A stretch of DNA of 64,000 nt. It comes from Arachis hypogaea (Eukaryota; Streptophyta; Magnoliopsida; Fabales; Fabaceae). Both the position numbers and the translations under genes were made by a program. The notes under the pieces are model-generated. The model made no database searches. It was not told where the DNA came from and saw only the letters and a program-made list of their open reading frames with translations. The stretch's first letter is position 1, and the number at the start of each line of letters is the position of its first letter. The DNA lies in the NCBI RefSeq assembly GCF_003086295.3, contig NC_092039.1:71071649-71135648 (forward strand), read 5' to 3'. Below, piece by piece: positions 45,391-56,160 of the stretch.

Positions 45391-47175
45391 ATGGAGTTCA
45401 ACTCATCTTGTGATCAAACAAATTTTCTGGGATATCACCCACCATCACCAATTGACTATTCTAATGGTGGTTGGGAATATCACCAAGAAATTACAGATCC
45501 TGAGCACTCCAATTCATGGAGATATGCTTCAGAACCACAAGATGAGCAAGAGAATCATATGGGATATTTCTCACCACCACAAAATGATTCAAGTCATTAT
45601 TCTAATTGTGGCTGGGAGTATCGCCAAGAAATTGCAAATTCTGAGCACTCCAATCCATGGAGATTTGCTCCAGAGCCACAAATTGATCAAACTAATCACA
45701 TGAGATATTGTTCAGAACCACAAAATGATTTATGTCATTACCCTCATGGTGCTTGGGCATATCAACAAGAGTGTGAACAATCAAGTGAAATGAATTTTCT
45801 CCCAGAGCCACAAAGTGAACCATGCTGTTATGACATTGACAAAAACTATGGCTGGGAAGGAAATTTTAATTCTCCAAATGCTATTCATCAAGAGACATCA
45901 TCTCTTGATTATGCTTGCAATAAATTCATGCAAGATTCCTCCCAAGGACTACAAGATTGCCCATACTATGATGATTTCAACAATTCTTCAAGTTGTGCCT
46001 GGGAGGAGCAAAATCAGAAAGCATTTGAGAGCCCATATTCCACTTATCAAGAGCCATCACCTCTTAATTATCCAACCTCACCTCCAAATTTTTCATATCA
46101 AAATTCTTCACCACTTGAGTTTGCCTCAACACAAAATTCCTTCCAAAATTCATACAATTCAATTCATTATCCACAAAATTCATTCCACCAACCACAAAAC
46201 TTATTCCACAATTCACAAGATTCATTCTATACCACTCAAAACAACCTCACCACAACACATCCATATCAACAAAACTTCTCTCAACCTTCATCTCTTAAGC
46301 TAGTAGCTGAGGACCTCCTTCAAAAGTCTAGAGAACTCTTGGAAACACAAGAACAATATTGGGAGGAACAAGAGAGCCTTTTTGAGAAAATATATGGGCA
46401 CTTAGAGCAAATAAGGAAACACTTCGGGTTGCCAAGCAGTGAGGATGAAGACCAATTTGTGGGTGAGGAAGTGGAAAAAGAAGAACAAAAGGTCCATGTG
46501 TCAAGTGAAATTTCAATAAAGAATGAGGTGGTTGAGAATGAAATTGAACTTGAGGTGATAAAGGAACATGAACATTCACAACCCTCACAAACTTCCCTTG
46601 AATCTGTGATCGAAAAATATGAAGAGGAGATGAAAAAATCTTGGGAAGAACAACAAACCTCTTCTATGATTGAGCTATTAAAGCAAATGTTGAGTGTAAA
46701 AGAAGAAGTGGAAGAGCAAGAACGTGAGGAAGACACTCAAGAGAAATCACACTCAACTGAAACAGAGAAGTGCAAAAAGGAAGGGCTCATAGAACCACAA
46801 ATTCAAAAGGCTTTTGATGAAAAGAAGACTCCAACAATCACACAACCACCAAGACTTGGATTCAAGGAAGTGAAGGCAATTAACAAAAGCACCAAGAAGA
46901 GGATTGTGACCAAGCTATCAAGGACAATATTCATGAAGAAAAATGGGTCAACCACAAGCAATCCTCCCCCTGATCCAGCAAGCAAGCTCAATCAAGCCAT
47001 TAACAAAAGAAAGCTTGCTGAGGAGAGGCCAAGACAGGGGACACTAGCTGAATCTCCTTTCTCCTTAAGGTCATTCCTATTAACAAACTGGAAGAAGAGG
47101 AAGAAAGTGAACATCATGTCAACCATAGGTATAATTTCTCTTCTCTGCTTTGTTTTCGTTCTTTGTTTTATTTAA
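45391..47175 (+). CDS. R2 single ORF, uncharacterised 594-aa protein
   Basis: An uninterrupted frame from the first ATG (45391, MEFNSSCDQTNFLGYHPPSP) to TAA. I do not recognise the family. Residues about 1-150 hold imperfect repeats of roughly 47 aa (SNGGWEYHQEITDPEHSN, then SNCGWEYRQEIANSEHSN, then PHGAWAYQQE). Up to about 300 it is rich in Asn, Gln, Ser, Pro, Tyr (prion-like). From about 310 a helical, Glu-rich coiled coil follows (ESLFEKIYGHLEQIRKHFGL; EKYEEEMKKSWEEQQ). Then a basic segment (KSTKKRIVTKLSRTIFMKKN) and a C-terminal hydrophobic helix (MSTIGIISLLCFVFVLCFI) that could span a membrane. No zinc knuckle, protease, RT or integrase motif. It sits where gag would be. Its intact state in an element with nearly identical LTRs suggests recent function or simply youth. 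Confidence 0.75.
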   Translation: MEFNSSCDQTNFLGYHPPSPIDYSNGGWEYHQEITDPEHSNSWRYASEPQDEQENHMGYFSPPQNDSSHYSNCGWEYRQEIANSEHSNPWRFAPEPQIDQTNHMRYCSEPQNDLCHYPHGAWAYQQECEQSSEMNFLPEPQSEPCCYDIDKNYGWEGNFNSPNAIHQETSSLDYACNKFMQDSSQGLQDCPYYDDFNNSSSCAWEEQNQKAFESPYSTYQEPSPLNYPTSPPNFSYQNSSPLEFASTQNSFQNSYNSIHYPQNSFHQPQNLFHNSQDSFYTTQNNLTTTHPYQQNFSQPSSLKLVAEDLLQKSRELLETQEQYWEEQESLFEKIYGHLEQIRKHFGLPSSEDEDQFVGEEVEKEEQKVHVSSEISIKNEVVENEIELEVIKEHEHSQPSQTSLESVIEKYEEEMKKSWEEQQTSSMIELLKQMLSVKEEVEEQEREEDTQEKSHSTETEKCKKEGLIEPQIQKAFDEKKTPTITQPPRLGFKEVKAINKSTKKRIVTKLSRTIFMKKNGSTTSNPPPDPASKLNQAINKRKLAEERPRQGTLAESPFSLRSFLLTNWKKRKKVNIMSTIGIISLLCFVFVLCFI

Positions 47176-48895
47176 ATTCAATAAATTGGCATATGGTTAC
47201 ATTTTAAGTTTGGTGTTGCCTTGCAACAAATTGTTTTCAATCTTTTTGGATGATTGCATCAAATCAAAAAATAAAAGTGACACACCAAGATTCTAAGTTT
47301 GGTGTGCCATTTATTTTCTATGCAATTTATTCAAGCAACACTACTTGTCTGCATAATCATAATGCCTCTGCAGTTTTAGTTTTCTCTTTTGATTTGACAC
47401 TTTTGCATTCTACTTGCTTTAGTTATTTTTTATCTTTAAATGCTTTCATTTAGTTTGCTTATTAACTGTTTTTGTTAATACATTACCAAGAGATCCTTAT
47501 TCATGACAGATTCTTAGCTTGGTGATTGTATTTAACATACAACAGTTTCATTTGCTTAGTTTTAATTCAAATAAATTGACATATGATTGCATTCTAAGTT
47601 TGGTGTTGCTATGCAACAAAATTTGTTTCCAATCTTTACTGGATACTTGCATTGATTCCAAGTGAAAGTGTCACACTAAGTTTGGTGTGCCACTTATCTT
47701 TTATGCAATGTATTGTGCTCACCTTCTTAAGTTTGCACTCAAAATGTCTCTGTCTCTTGTGCCTTAATTGTTGTCTTTAATTTTTCTTACTTGAAACACA
47801 TGTGCTACTAATGTTTCATTGTGTAAGACATTCATGATCTATCTTAGCCCCATAGCCACGGTTCTAATTGTTGCTTGAGGACAAGCAATCATTCTAAGTT
47901 TGGTGTGGGAAGGGAAAGAAAAGGAGGAAAAGGACAACAATAGAGAAGATAAATTACAAGGTTGTAAAGTTCTTTTTCCTCTCATTTGTTTCCAGCACTT
48001 TAAATTGCATGATTGTCTTATTACCTTCTTTATATGCATGTGTGGTATGAATAAGCATAGCTTGAATTTTGATTTGCAATATGTTGCTGTGGCATTATGA
48101 CTACCAACTTGAGTTTTGTGAATTCAAAAGCAATAAAGTATCATGATCTTAAACAAACAAGGAATTAAAGAAGAATTTAGTATGTGCATACAAGTATTGG
48201 AAAGCTAGTATGATTGATTGTTGCTCAAGTACATTAGATTTTATTTAATTGAAGTTTTCATCTAGGACATTTTGTGAAATCTTTTGAAAATCATGAAAAC
48301 CTTGAAGAAGCAAATGCAATTAAGGAAAGAAAAGAAAAAGGGAAAGAATGAGAAAGCTGAAGGCTCTGAGTACCAATGACAATTTCATTGTTATGTACTT
48401 GTGGTGTTTATGTATCAAGTAAAATGCTTGAAAACAAAACACTTAGAAGTCAAGGCTAGGCTCAAGTGCAAAAGAACTCCCTCAAAGCTCAAGGCTCTGA
48501 GCATCAATAATTAGAGAGTCAAGAAAAGAAATAAATAAGCCTAATGAAGTCCTCTAATTAAATGCTTGTGGTGCTTATGTATCAAGTGGTAATACTTGAA
48601 AACAAAGCATTTAGAATCGTAGCTTTGTTATTAACTCATGGGGCAAAGCACCCAAAAGGAGAAGCTAATAAGAAAAATCAAAAGCTTGTTTCAAGGAAGA
48701 ATTATAAGAAAAAGATTTCATAAAGTGAGCTAGATAGAAGCATCAATCATTTACATTTCTTTTGTGATTGTAGCATACATAGAAAACTAGCTTGCCATGA
48801 ACATTAACTTGCTATTCTTCTAACCTTGGATTGTTAATCTCTATTGCATGATCCTTTTCTTGCTTGAGGACAAGCAAGGTTTAAGTTTGGTGTTG
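47176..48895 (+). other. R2 3' non-coding region with repeated signals
   Basis: AAGTTTGGTGT occurs at 47206, 47295, 47596, 47678, 47896 and 48883. Hairpins TTGCTTGAGGACAAGCAA at 47871-47888 and 48860-48877 are each followed by it. Two related blocks with TTGTGGTGTTTATGTATCAAG (48400) and TTGTGGTGCTTATGTATCAAG (48566) precede the second hairpin. No convincing ORF. Confidence 0.7.
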
Positions 48896-51800
48896 TGATG
48901 CCAGGGCATCCTGGCTAGTTTTACTAGCCATTTTTTGTATGCTTTAGGTTGGTTTCATGCATTTTCTTAGGCAATAAGCAAGTATTTGGATGAGAATTAT
49001 ATGCATGCCTTGATTCAATCAAACATTGTTAAATATGTGCATTTTCATGAGATTTATGCAAGAATTGTTGGATGTTATGAATGATGCAAAATCTTGTGAT
49101 TTAGCAAGGCTTTGATGCATGTGTTTGGTTGATGATAGGTGAAGCAAGCAGCCCTGGAAAGTGAACAAAGAGGAGTTGCACGTTGCCAACTTGCACTTCA
49201 ACTAGAGTGTTCATCAACAACGCCCAACAATGTAAGGCAGCCCTGGAGAAGCACATTTGGGCGTTGCCAACTTGGAGAAAGGGTGAGTGTTTGAAGGCAA
49301 CGCCAAGCAGCCCTGAGGAGCTTCGAGGGCGTTGCCAACGTGGGAAGTATAGGCGTTGTTCAAGGCAACGCTGAGCTAGAAGAACTTGGGCCAGGGAGGA
49401 GCTTGAGCACGTTGCCAACGTGCTACTTCATTGGAGTGTTTAGAGGCAACGCCAGGAGGAGAGGAAGCTGGCGTTGCCAACGCCAGGAAAATAGGCGTGT
49501 TCAATGACAACGCCAAGCAACAAACATGGAGCCTTAAGGAAGGCTCGAGCACATTGCTAACTTGGGATTCATTTGCGTGTGTAGTGGCAACGCTAGGAAG
49601 CAAGCATGGAGCAAGGGGGCAGGGGCTGGCACGTTGCCAACGTGCTGAAAAGAAGGAGTGTTCATCAACAACGCAGCAACCCTGGCAGCTTGACCTTGCT
49701 CTCTTCCATGGAGTATATCTTGAGTTGTAGACCTTCAAATGATGCACTCTCAACGGCATTGAAAAGTAGACATCCAGAGCTTTCCAACCATATATCATAG
49801 TATGGGATTGGCATTCATTTGAAGCTTCAAAAGATGGCTTCATTTAGAGCTTTAGAATCTGAGCACGTTGGCAACGCTGGAAACAAGGGCGTTTTCACCA
49901 AAAACGTGTGCGATTTTGGCAGCCTGACCCTGTCTCCTTCAAACGAGCATAACTTGAGTTATAGAGATCCAAATTGAGTGCTTCCAGTTGCGTTGGAAAG
50001 CTGACATTCAGAGCTTTCCAACCATATATAATAGTCTATAGTGGAGCATGAAATAGAAGCTCGAATCAGAGTCATCTTTAGGCCCAAAAACAAGGAAATG
50101 AGGTTGAAATTCAAGGCAGCATGAATGAGCCAAGAGAGGAGGGTCGAACACGTTGCCAGGGCCAAAATGAACTGGCGTGTTCCTTGGCAACTCCAGCAAC
50201 AACGCCCAGGCCAAGAAATTTGGGCTAGGGGCGTTGTTGAGCACGTTATTGGTGGCGTGTTTGACAAAAACGCCCAACCAGGGCAGCCTGACCTTGCCCT
50301 CTTCAATGGAGCATAACTTGAGCTAGGAAAGTCCAAATGAAGTGATTCCAGTGGCATTGGAAAGTAGACATCAAGAGCTTTCCAATGATATATCATAGTT
50401 TATATTTAGGCAAAGGATTGAAGCTCAAATTCTGGGCAACATTAGGCATGAGAGAAGAGTCAAGAAGAAGAAGAGCAAGTTGTTAGCAACAACTTGGGCC
50501 AACAACGCCCAAGTCTCAAAGCTCACTTCCAGGAAAGCCACTTGCACGTTGCCAACGTGCATTATGCTTGGAGTTATTGGCAACAACGCCAAGTCATTGG
50601 GCCAAAGCAGTGAAAATGAGCCCTGCTTGACAAGAATTCCTTCATGAAGCTAATCCAACCTCAAGCAAGCAAAGCCCACAAATCTCAACCAATCAAGGCC
50701 ACAAGAATCATCTAGAATAGTTGATTTTCATTTAATTGTAATTTGATTTTAATTCAATTTGTAATTTAGAAAAGCCTATATAAAGGCCATAGTTTCATAG
50801 AATTGGGGGTTGGATTGAAGGGATACGGAGGAGACCAATTTGAAATTCTGTGAATTGGCACACTCCATTGAGAGTGGGTCTTCGGACCCCTCCCCTTCAT
50901 ACACTCTTCTTCACTTCCCCTTCTCTTCTTTCTTAGTAGTAATGTAGTTTAATTTGTAGTTTTCATTTATGAATTCTTGAATTCTCAATTTCTGTTTTGA
51001 AGTCTCCTTCTTCTTTTCTTTACACTTAGTTTAATTTTTGTTTATGGCAATTGTTGTTGAAATTGGAGCTATGACTCACTAAATCCCACTTTCATTAGGG
51101 GGAAGAGCTCTGCTTGTTTGAATGCATTGATGAACTCATCTTTTCCTCCTCAATTCTAGTGGTTAATCTAAAGAGGAAACTCTTGTTCTTCAAAGATTCA
51201 ACCACCATCGAGAGAGGGGTTAATCTATGAGAATTGTGTGGTGAATTTGAGGAATGAGCCACATAATTCAGTTTAGAGTTCATCCTTTCATGATTTCCTT
51301 AATCAATACACCTTGGTTGGTATGTGAGATGTAACTTTCCTTGTTTGAGATTATAGGAGTTGTGTGGCTGGATTAGAATTGAGCCTCAACTCTTCTCATG
51401 AACAATTAGATCACGAGAGTGGCAATTGGTTATGTTGAGAGAAATTGAATCACCAAGAGATTGGGATTCAATTACCCACTTGCCATGGATCTATACCCAT
51501 GATTGAGAAGGATTTGACTAACATCAATTCATGAAAACTTGCATCTCTGATCCCTAATGATCCTCTCCACCATTAATTCTTATTTCTTTTACTTCTAGTT
51601 ATTTGACTACCCATAACCCAAATTCCCTTCTACATTCTGTCAATTTACTCTTCTGTTCCTTTAGTTCTTGCTATTTACTCTTAGGTTCTTTAAATTTCTG
51701 CAATCTTTAATTCCTTGCAATTTATCTTTGATGCCATTTAAGTTTCTTGCACTTTAAGTTTCCGTTATTTACTTTCATTTTATTTCTCTCTTCTAGTTCT

Positions 51801-52016
51801 TTACATTCTTTGCCATTTAAATTCCTGCAATTATGTTCAAAAATCAAAATGCTCATGAAATCAAAACTATGTTTGCTTGACTAAATTTACCATTAACTTA
51901 AGTTGCTTAATCTACCAATCTCCGTGGGATCGACCTCACTCTTTGTGAGTTTTATTACTTGATGCGACCCGGTATACTTGCCGGTAATTACGTGAATACT
52001 TAATTTTTACGTATCA
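48896..52016 (+). repeat. R2 3' LTR
   Basis: 3121 bp, same length as the 5' LTR with no indel. Substitutions seen include GGAGAGTG/GGAAAGTG, ATACATTC/ATACACTC and TTATGTTC/TTAGGTTC. Followed by GTACC, the second copy of the target-site duplication. Confidence 0.92.
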
Positions 52017-52798
52017 GTACCATGCACGTGCACGCCCCTATGCGCAATGAAAATATGGCAAATCTTATATCGTTTCGAAGCCCCGGATGTTAGCTTTCCA
52101 ACCCAACTAGAACCACATCATTTGGACCTTTGTAGCTCAAGTTATGGTCGATTAAGTGCGAAGAGGTCAGCTTGACAGCTTTTGCGATTCCTACATTTCT
52201 TTATGAGTTCTCCATTTTTACATGCTTTTCCTTCATTCCCTTGATCTAATCTTTGTCTCCTAATTCTGAAATCACTTAACAAACATATCAAGGCATCTTA
52301 TGGAATCAAGGTGAATTAAATTTAGCTATTTTAAGACCTAAAAAGCATGTTTTCACTCTTAAGCACAATTAAAGGAGAAGTTATAAAACCATGCTATTTC
52401 AATGCATAAATGTGGGTAAAAGGTTATAAAATCCCCTAAATCAAGCACAAGATAAACCCTACAAATGGGGTTTATCAAGCAGCAGCAATAGTGCTACAAT
52501 AGATTACAAGCATATGCCCCTAGCTAATAAATTAACAAATTACAAGCCTTAAAAGTTGAAAGTTAAAAGTCAAACTTGCATTCCATTTATTATGCTTCGG
52601 TTACAGGGTATCTCTATATGTATTAGTACACTTTCAATTAGAATCATAGGATATGATATATAGCTAAAGAGCAACCTTAAAGGGACTCTCCGAATGCAGA
52701 ACTATGCTCATTAGAATTGAAATTATGAGATCAATTTAAAAAAACTTAGCTAATTGTAAAAACTAAACTAATTAAATTCTTGTGGTTTCTTTGCAGAC

Positions 52799-53331
52799 AT
52801 AGGGATGAAAAGCCTATCAGACAAGTCTCTTATAAGTATTTATTCATATAATAATGAAAAATATATAAAAATGCATAGCTTGATTAAAAAAATGTGTTGG
52901 AAAATCATTCATGAAGAGTCTAGCAAAAATTATGGTCAACAAACAAGACTATGGAACGCCGAAGAAGTATGCAATATATTCCAACATGAAAGAGTAAGAA
53001 AATCATGCTTAAATGGTTCAAGATAAGTGTATGTATGTATGTATGTATCAAAATATTGCTTTATGTATCAAAATATTGCTTACAAAGTACTAACATTGTA
53101 TTGCAATGCTGATCAATTTTGTAGGATAAAATTCATGGAGTTGAAAGCATGATTGTGGATATGATTCAAATTACAATAGATCCACATATAATCATTATTG
53201 CATTAAGAAAGATGCCAAAGTTAAGGTTGGATGCTTTAAGAGAAAATATCAACACGGATCTTGAATGCAACAGAGTGTTTGTAGAAAAGAAAAGAAAAAA
53301 ACTTACTTGGAATACTCAATGGAGTGAGTGA
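52799..53331 (+). pseudogene. TIR-NBS-LRR resistance-gene fragment inside the CACTA element
   Basis: A plausible acceptor (TTTCTTTGCAG at 52787-52797) precedes an exon with MKSLSDKSLISIYSYNNEKY, IKMHSLIKKMCWKIIHEESS and QQTRLWNAEEVCNIFQHER, the pattern at the end of the NB-ARC domain in TNL proteins (L..KSLI... MH.LI..M...I..EES... RLW..E.V). A donor at 52994 and acceptor before 53125 join it in frame to DKIHGVESMIVDMIQITIDP and ALRKMPKLRLDALRENIN, the usual start of the LRR-linker exon. Upstream TIR and NB-ARC core and downstream LRRs are missing, and the frame ends at TGA. It lies on the strand opposite to the transposase genes, between the solo LTR and the CACTA right end, so it looks captured. 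Confidence 0.75.
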
Positions 53332-53852
53332 GTGCTGACACGCAGAGCTTTGAAGGCTTTGTACACCAGGTCCATGAAGCTGGCGATTTGCAGATTTGGG
53401 GAGAGCTTTGAGGCTTCCACAATGATGACACGAATGGCGACAGGTTTAAGGCTCGAGACAAGATCTAGGATGACCCAACGGACGCCAATGACGGACGGTG
53501 GTCAAAGCGGAGCTGATGCCCAACTTCACGGGTTGGAGCAAGACGACAACGGACAATGGGCTTCGAAGCTGGTGACCGGCGACTGGGTTTTGCACGACGA
53601 GAGAGGGGAGGAGGGTGTGTGGCTGGGCAGGAAAGAAGGCTTGGCCAGTTCTCTTATTTTTTTAACCCTAACTTAGGAACTTATGACCTGAAGGATTGGG
53701 GAAATTTGGGGGGAACTTACGAGGGAATGAGGAAAGTTGGGGGATGAGGGATTTTGGTTGGGAGGAGGGAGGGTGTTTGCACGACGTCATTTGGGTAAAG
53801 AAAATGTGGATTTTTAAAAGGAAGAGAAACGACGCCGTTTTGGACAAGGTAC
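53332..53852. other. GC-richer CACTA 5' segment
   Basis: Markedly more GC-rich than its surroundings. On - about 53450-53330 reads ASKLSPNLQIASFMDLVYKA then FKALRVST, which looks like a coding fragment (possibly another captured exon or a first exon of the element), but I cannot assign it. Nothing else recognised. Confidence 0.35.
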
Positions 53853-53929
53853 TCTATGGTCACCCTTTTTTAAAAAACCATGACCATAGACCCATTTTGG
53901 TCACCAAATTCAAATTCCAATTCTGAAAG
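53853..53929. repeat. CACTA right subterminal repeats, truncated end
   Basis: CTATGGTCACCC, CCATGACCATAG and TTGGTCACC motifs match the left subterminal region (19700-20110). The expected terminal TTTTGTAGTG is not present; the sequence runs into an LTR fragment near 53930. Confidence 0.7.
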
Positions 53930-54401
53930 TATCGCAGGCGTTCATTCAGAGTGAATGTAGCGTTCATTGCTGGTTAACGTTGATCCTCCTTCCACGCGTG
54001 CGTGCCATGCATACACACGCGTGGATCTCCAAAAGTGTCATCCTGTGCGTAAACGCCTTTTACGCGTGCGCGTCACTTGTGAACGTAGCGTTCATCAAAT
54101 AAACGTAGCATTCATCTGCACCTCACTTCTTTGTTGTTTCTTTTCATCATCTTTTCACCTGCCATCAATCAAACACGCCATCAAAGTCGCCCCAAAATCA
54201 TAAGGTTTTGTATTACTCATAATAATCACCTAATTCTTGCATAAATCTCATGATTTTGTACAAAATTAATAATGTTTGATTGAATCAAGATAAACCTGAA
54301 ATTCCACTCTAATTACTTACTTATTGTGCAAGAAAGTGCATGAAACCTAATAAAAACAAGTAAAAATGCTAGTAAAACTAGCCTAAGATGACTTGTCATC
54401 A
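53930..54401 (-). repeat. LTR fragment related to the R2 LTR
   Basis: On - it begins TGATGACAAGTCATCTTAGG then CTAGTTTTACTAGCATTTTT, like the R2 LTR start, and continues with GTTTCATGCACTTTCTTG and TTGATTCAATCAAACATT. It also has ACGTAGCGTTCA-type modules near 53935-54110. Truncated at about 53930 against the CACTA end. Confidence 0.6.
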
Positions 54402-54402
54402 G

Positions 54403-54679
54403 TGATAAACCACTATTTTATGGTTTATCTTGTACTAAATTGAGTGGATTTTATCAATTCTTCATACACTTATTCATATAAACTGCATGGTTTTACAATT
54501 CCTTCCTAATTTTGTACCATGATTGCAAACTTCCTTCCTAGGCCTTTAATTTTTTACTTTTTAATTCTCCTTTATTACCATTTGATTCCGTGATGTGTTT
54601 GTGAAGTGTTTTTAGGTTTACACGGCATGAATGGCTTAAAAGATGAAGAGGAGGCATGCCAAAATGGAAGGAACACAAG
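54403..54679 (+). repeat. LTR fragment, family S-like, 5' part
   Basis: TGATAAACCACTATTTTATGG followed by TTTATCTTGTACTAAATTGAG resembles the sense-strand start of the family S solo LTRs (TGATAAACC...TTTATCTTGTATTGA). Cut at 54679 by the Tat-like LTR. Confidence 0.55.
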
Positions 54680-55191
54680 TGTTCCGAGGGTTACCTGAAA
54701 CTGTAGGTCGATCTCGGATGAGATCTTCTGTAATGATTGGAGATGCTGTGTCCGATTTGTTGGACTTGGTGACGGTGCTGATTCCTTCGTCCCCAGAGGG
54801 TGGGGGGCACTTGCAAGGGACTCCGATGCTTAAGTTAGCAAGGGTATTAAGTAGGTTTTTAGTAGAATCAGAGTATGAGTTATACCTGGGTGCTCCAGTG
54901 TATTTATAGTAGTGTAGAGTGACCTTCTTTAGATAAGATAAGTTAGTTATCTTATCTTATATTTATCTTTTGAGTGAGGTCATCTTATCTTCAAAGGAAC
55001 CGCCCTTCTCCTTGTAGGCTTGGGTTGCCTTGGGCTTTGGTGCGCGGTCCTCCGTTTGGGCCCTTTATTGGGCTTTCTTGTGACTTGGCCGAGCTCTTTG
55101 AGAAGAGATCGGGTCATCCTGACCTGAAGAGGTCGGTCGCTTTGTCTATAGAACATCCCGGGTCGGACAGCTCGACCCTAGGGTATGAACA
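54680..55191 (-). repeat. Tat-like LTR (element 3' LTR)
   Basis: 512 bp, TGTTCCGAGGGTTACCTG to AGGGTATGAACA on +; reverse complement of the LTRs at 5454 and 9908, with the same TTATCTTATCTTA tract and GTGTATTTATAGTAG TATA-like site. Confidence 0.8.
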
Positions 55192-56160
55192 GTGCCCCTG
55201 CTCGAGCTCGGTCTTCCTTTTGAGGTTGAGTCTTTAGTTCAAAGACTTTTTATCCTTCTCGGGTGAAGCCGAACTCGAGCATTTCATTGCTTTTGTCTTT
55301 TGTAAGGTTCCCTTTTTGAATGAAGAATGTTTCGCTTCCTTTGAAAACGCGCGCTTTTGGATTAGCGTCCTGGCCTTGGGAATGTGCGAGGGTTTTTAAT
55401 GCCCCATTAATTGGTTTTTGATGCTCCATTTCTCTTGGCTTTTATTTTGAAATTTACTTTTCAAAAAACGTTTTTCTCCTCTCTTGCTTTTGCTGTGACT
55501 TCCCCCTTTTTTCTCTCCTTCTGTTTTCTTTTGAAAACTTTACGTTTCTCGGTGTTTCTTCTTGCAACGTTTGTTCGGTGATCGTGAGTGCTTTCGATGG
55601 CAATTTCTAGCCTCCTTGTCTTCAACCTTCTTGCGTATTCTTCTCCTTTCTCAGGTTGGTTTTGCTTTCCCTTCACCGTTTATTTCTGCTGTGTTGTGTT
55701 TGACTTTGAAGCTTTGATTTTGACTGAGTGCATTTTGGAAAGCTTGAATTTTTACTACGCCTGGTTTGTTACTGTGATGCATGCTTTTTCATTTTTTTGT
55801 CCTTTCGTATGCTTCCGAGTGTATCTCCCTGGTTTGGCTCTTTAGAGCTTTGTCTGCTACTTTGCTGATTTCTTGAACTGTTATAGCCTTTTTTCTTTTG
55901 GCGGCTCGTATGATCTTCTTTTCGTTTTATTTTTCTTGGAAAGGGTTTCTATTGAGACATTAGTCTTGTAGACTTTCCTGAAAGTTTCATTCCCTGGTTG
56001 CCTCCAAAGGATGCCCCTAGACCTTGAGTTGTGTCCAGGAGTTTTCCTTTTTATTTGTTATACTGGCGTTGGATTGTGCTGAGTGGTTTTGATTTGATCT
56101 AGGATGTTTTTACCTTTTTCAGTAATCCAATATTTTTCTTGTTTGTAGGACTAGTTAGCC

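Larger units (their letters stand above)
42048..52016 (+). mobile_element. Element R2: young non-autonomous LTR retrotransposon with one ORF
   Basis: 9969 bp. LTRs 42048-45168 and 48896-52016 are both 3121 bp; I count about 7 differences. Target-site duplication GTACC at 42043-42047 and 52017-52021. Perfect PBS for tRNA-Asp. The 3.7-kb interior encodes a single intact ORF without gag, protease, RT or integrase motifs. The 3' region carries two hairpins and six AAGTTTGGTGT words. It inserted in the family S solo LTR. Confidence 0.95.
30422..52477 (-). repeat. Solo LTR, family S, copy 2, split by two nested retrotransposons
   Basis: The LTR survives as three pieces: 30422-31119, 41643-42047 and 52022-52477, together about 1.56 kb. 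Each aligns with copy 1 (e.g. AACCGAAGTATTAGAACCTCGGG, AACTAAACCTAATCCTAATCC, GGGGTTTATCA). The outer flanks are AGCAG at 30417-30421 and AGCAG at 52478-52482, a perfect 5-bp duplication, so this is a solo LTR left by LTR-LTR recombination. Elements R1 and R2 later inserted into it. Confidence 0.9.
19693..53929 (-). mobile_element. CACTA (En/Spm) transposon with nested insertions
   Basis: The left terminus is CACTACAAAAAAAAAAGG at 19693, the hallmark CACTA end. It is followed by a subterminal region packed with CTATGGTCAC motifs in both orientations. TNP1-like (21085-23142) and TNP2-like (24969-28465) pseudogenes both read leftward. Matching subterminal motifs recur at 53853-53925, placing the 5' end near 53.9 kb, where the element is cut off before a terminal TTGTAGTG. 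Removing the solo LTR at 23176-24580 and the block at 30422-52477 leaves about 10.8 kb, a normal length for an autonomous CACTA element. A TIR-NBS-LRR gene fragment lies inside the right part. Confidence 0.85.

Noticed and set aside
46320..46736. Ser/Cys-rich antisense frame of 138 aa
   Set aside because: Complement of the Glu/Lys-rich coiled-coil codons of the R2 ORF.
42048..52016. Segmental duplication of a 3-kb block (identical ORFs at 42-44.4 kb and 49-51.3 kb)
   Set aside because: The copies are LTRs: TG...CA ends, PBS after the first, 3' cassette before the second, and GTACC duplication outside.
54643..55237. Small + strand ORFs at 54643 and 54974
   Set aside because: They lie in the Tat-like LTR and match equivalent non-coding LTR sequence at 9783-10124.
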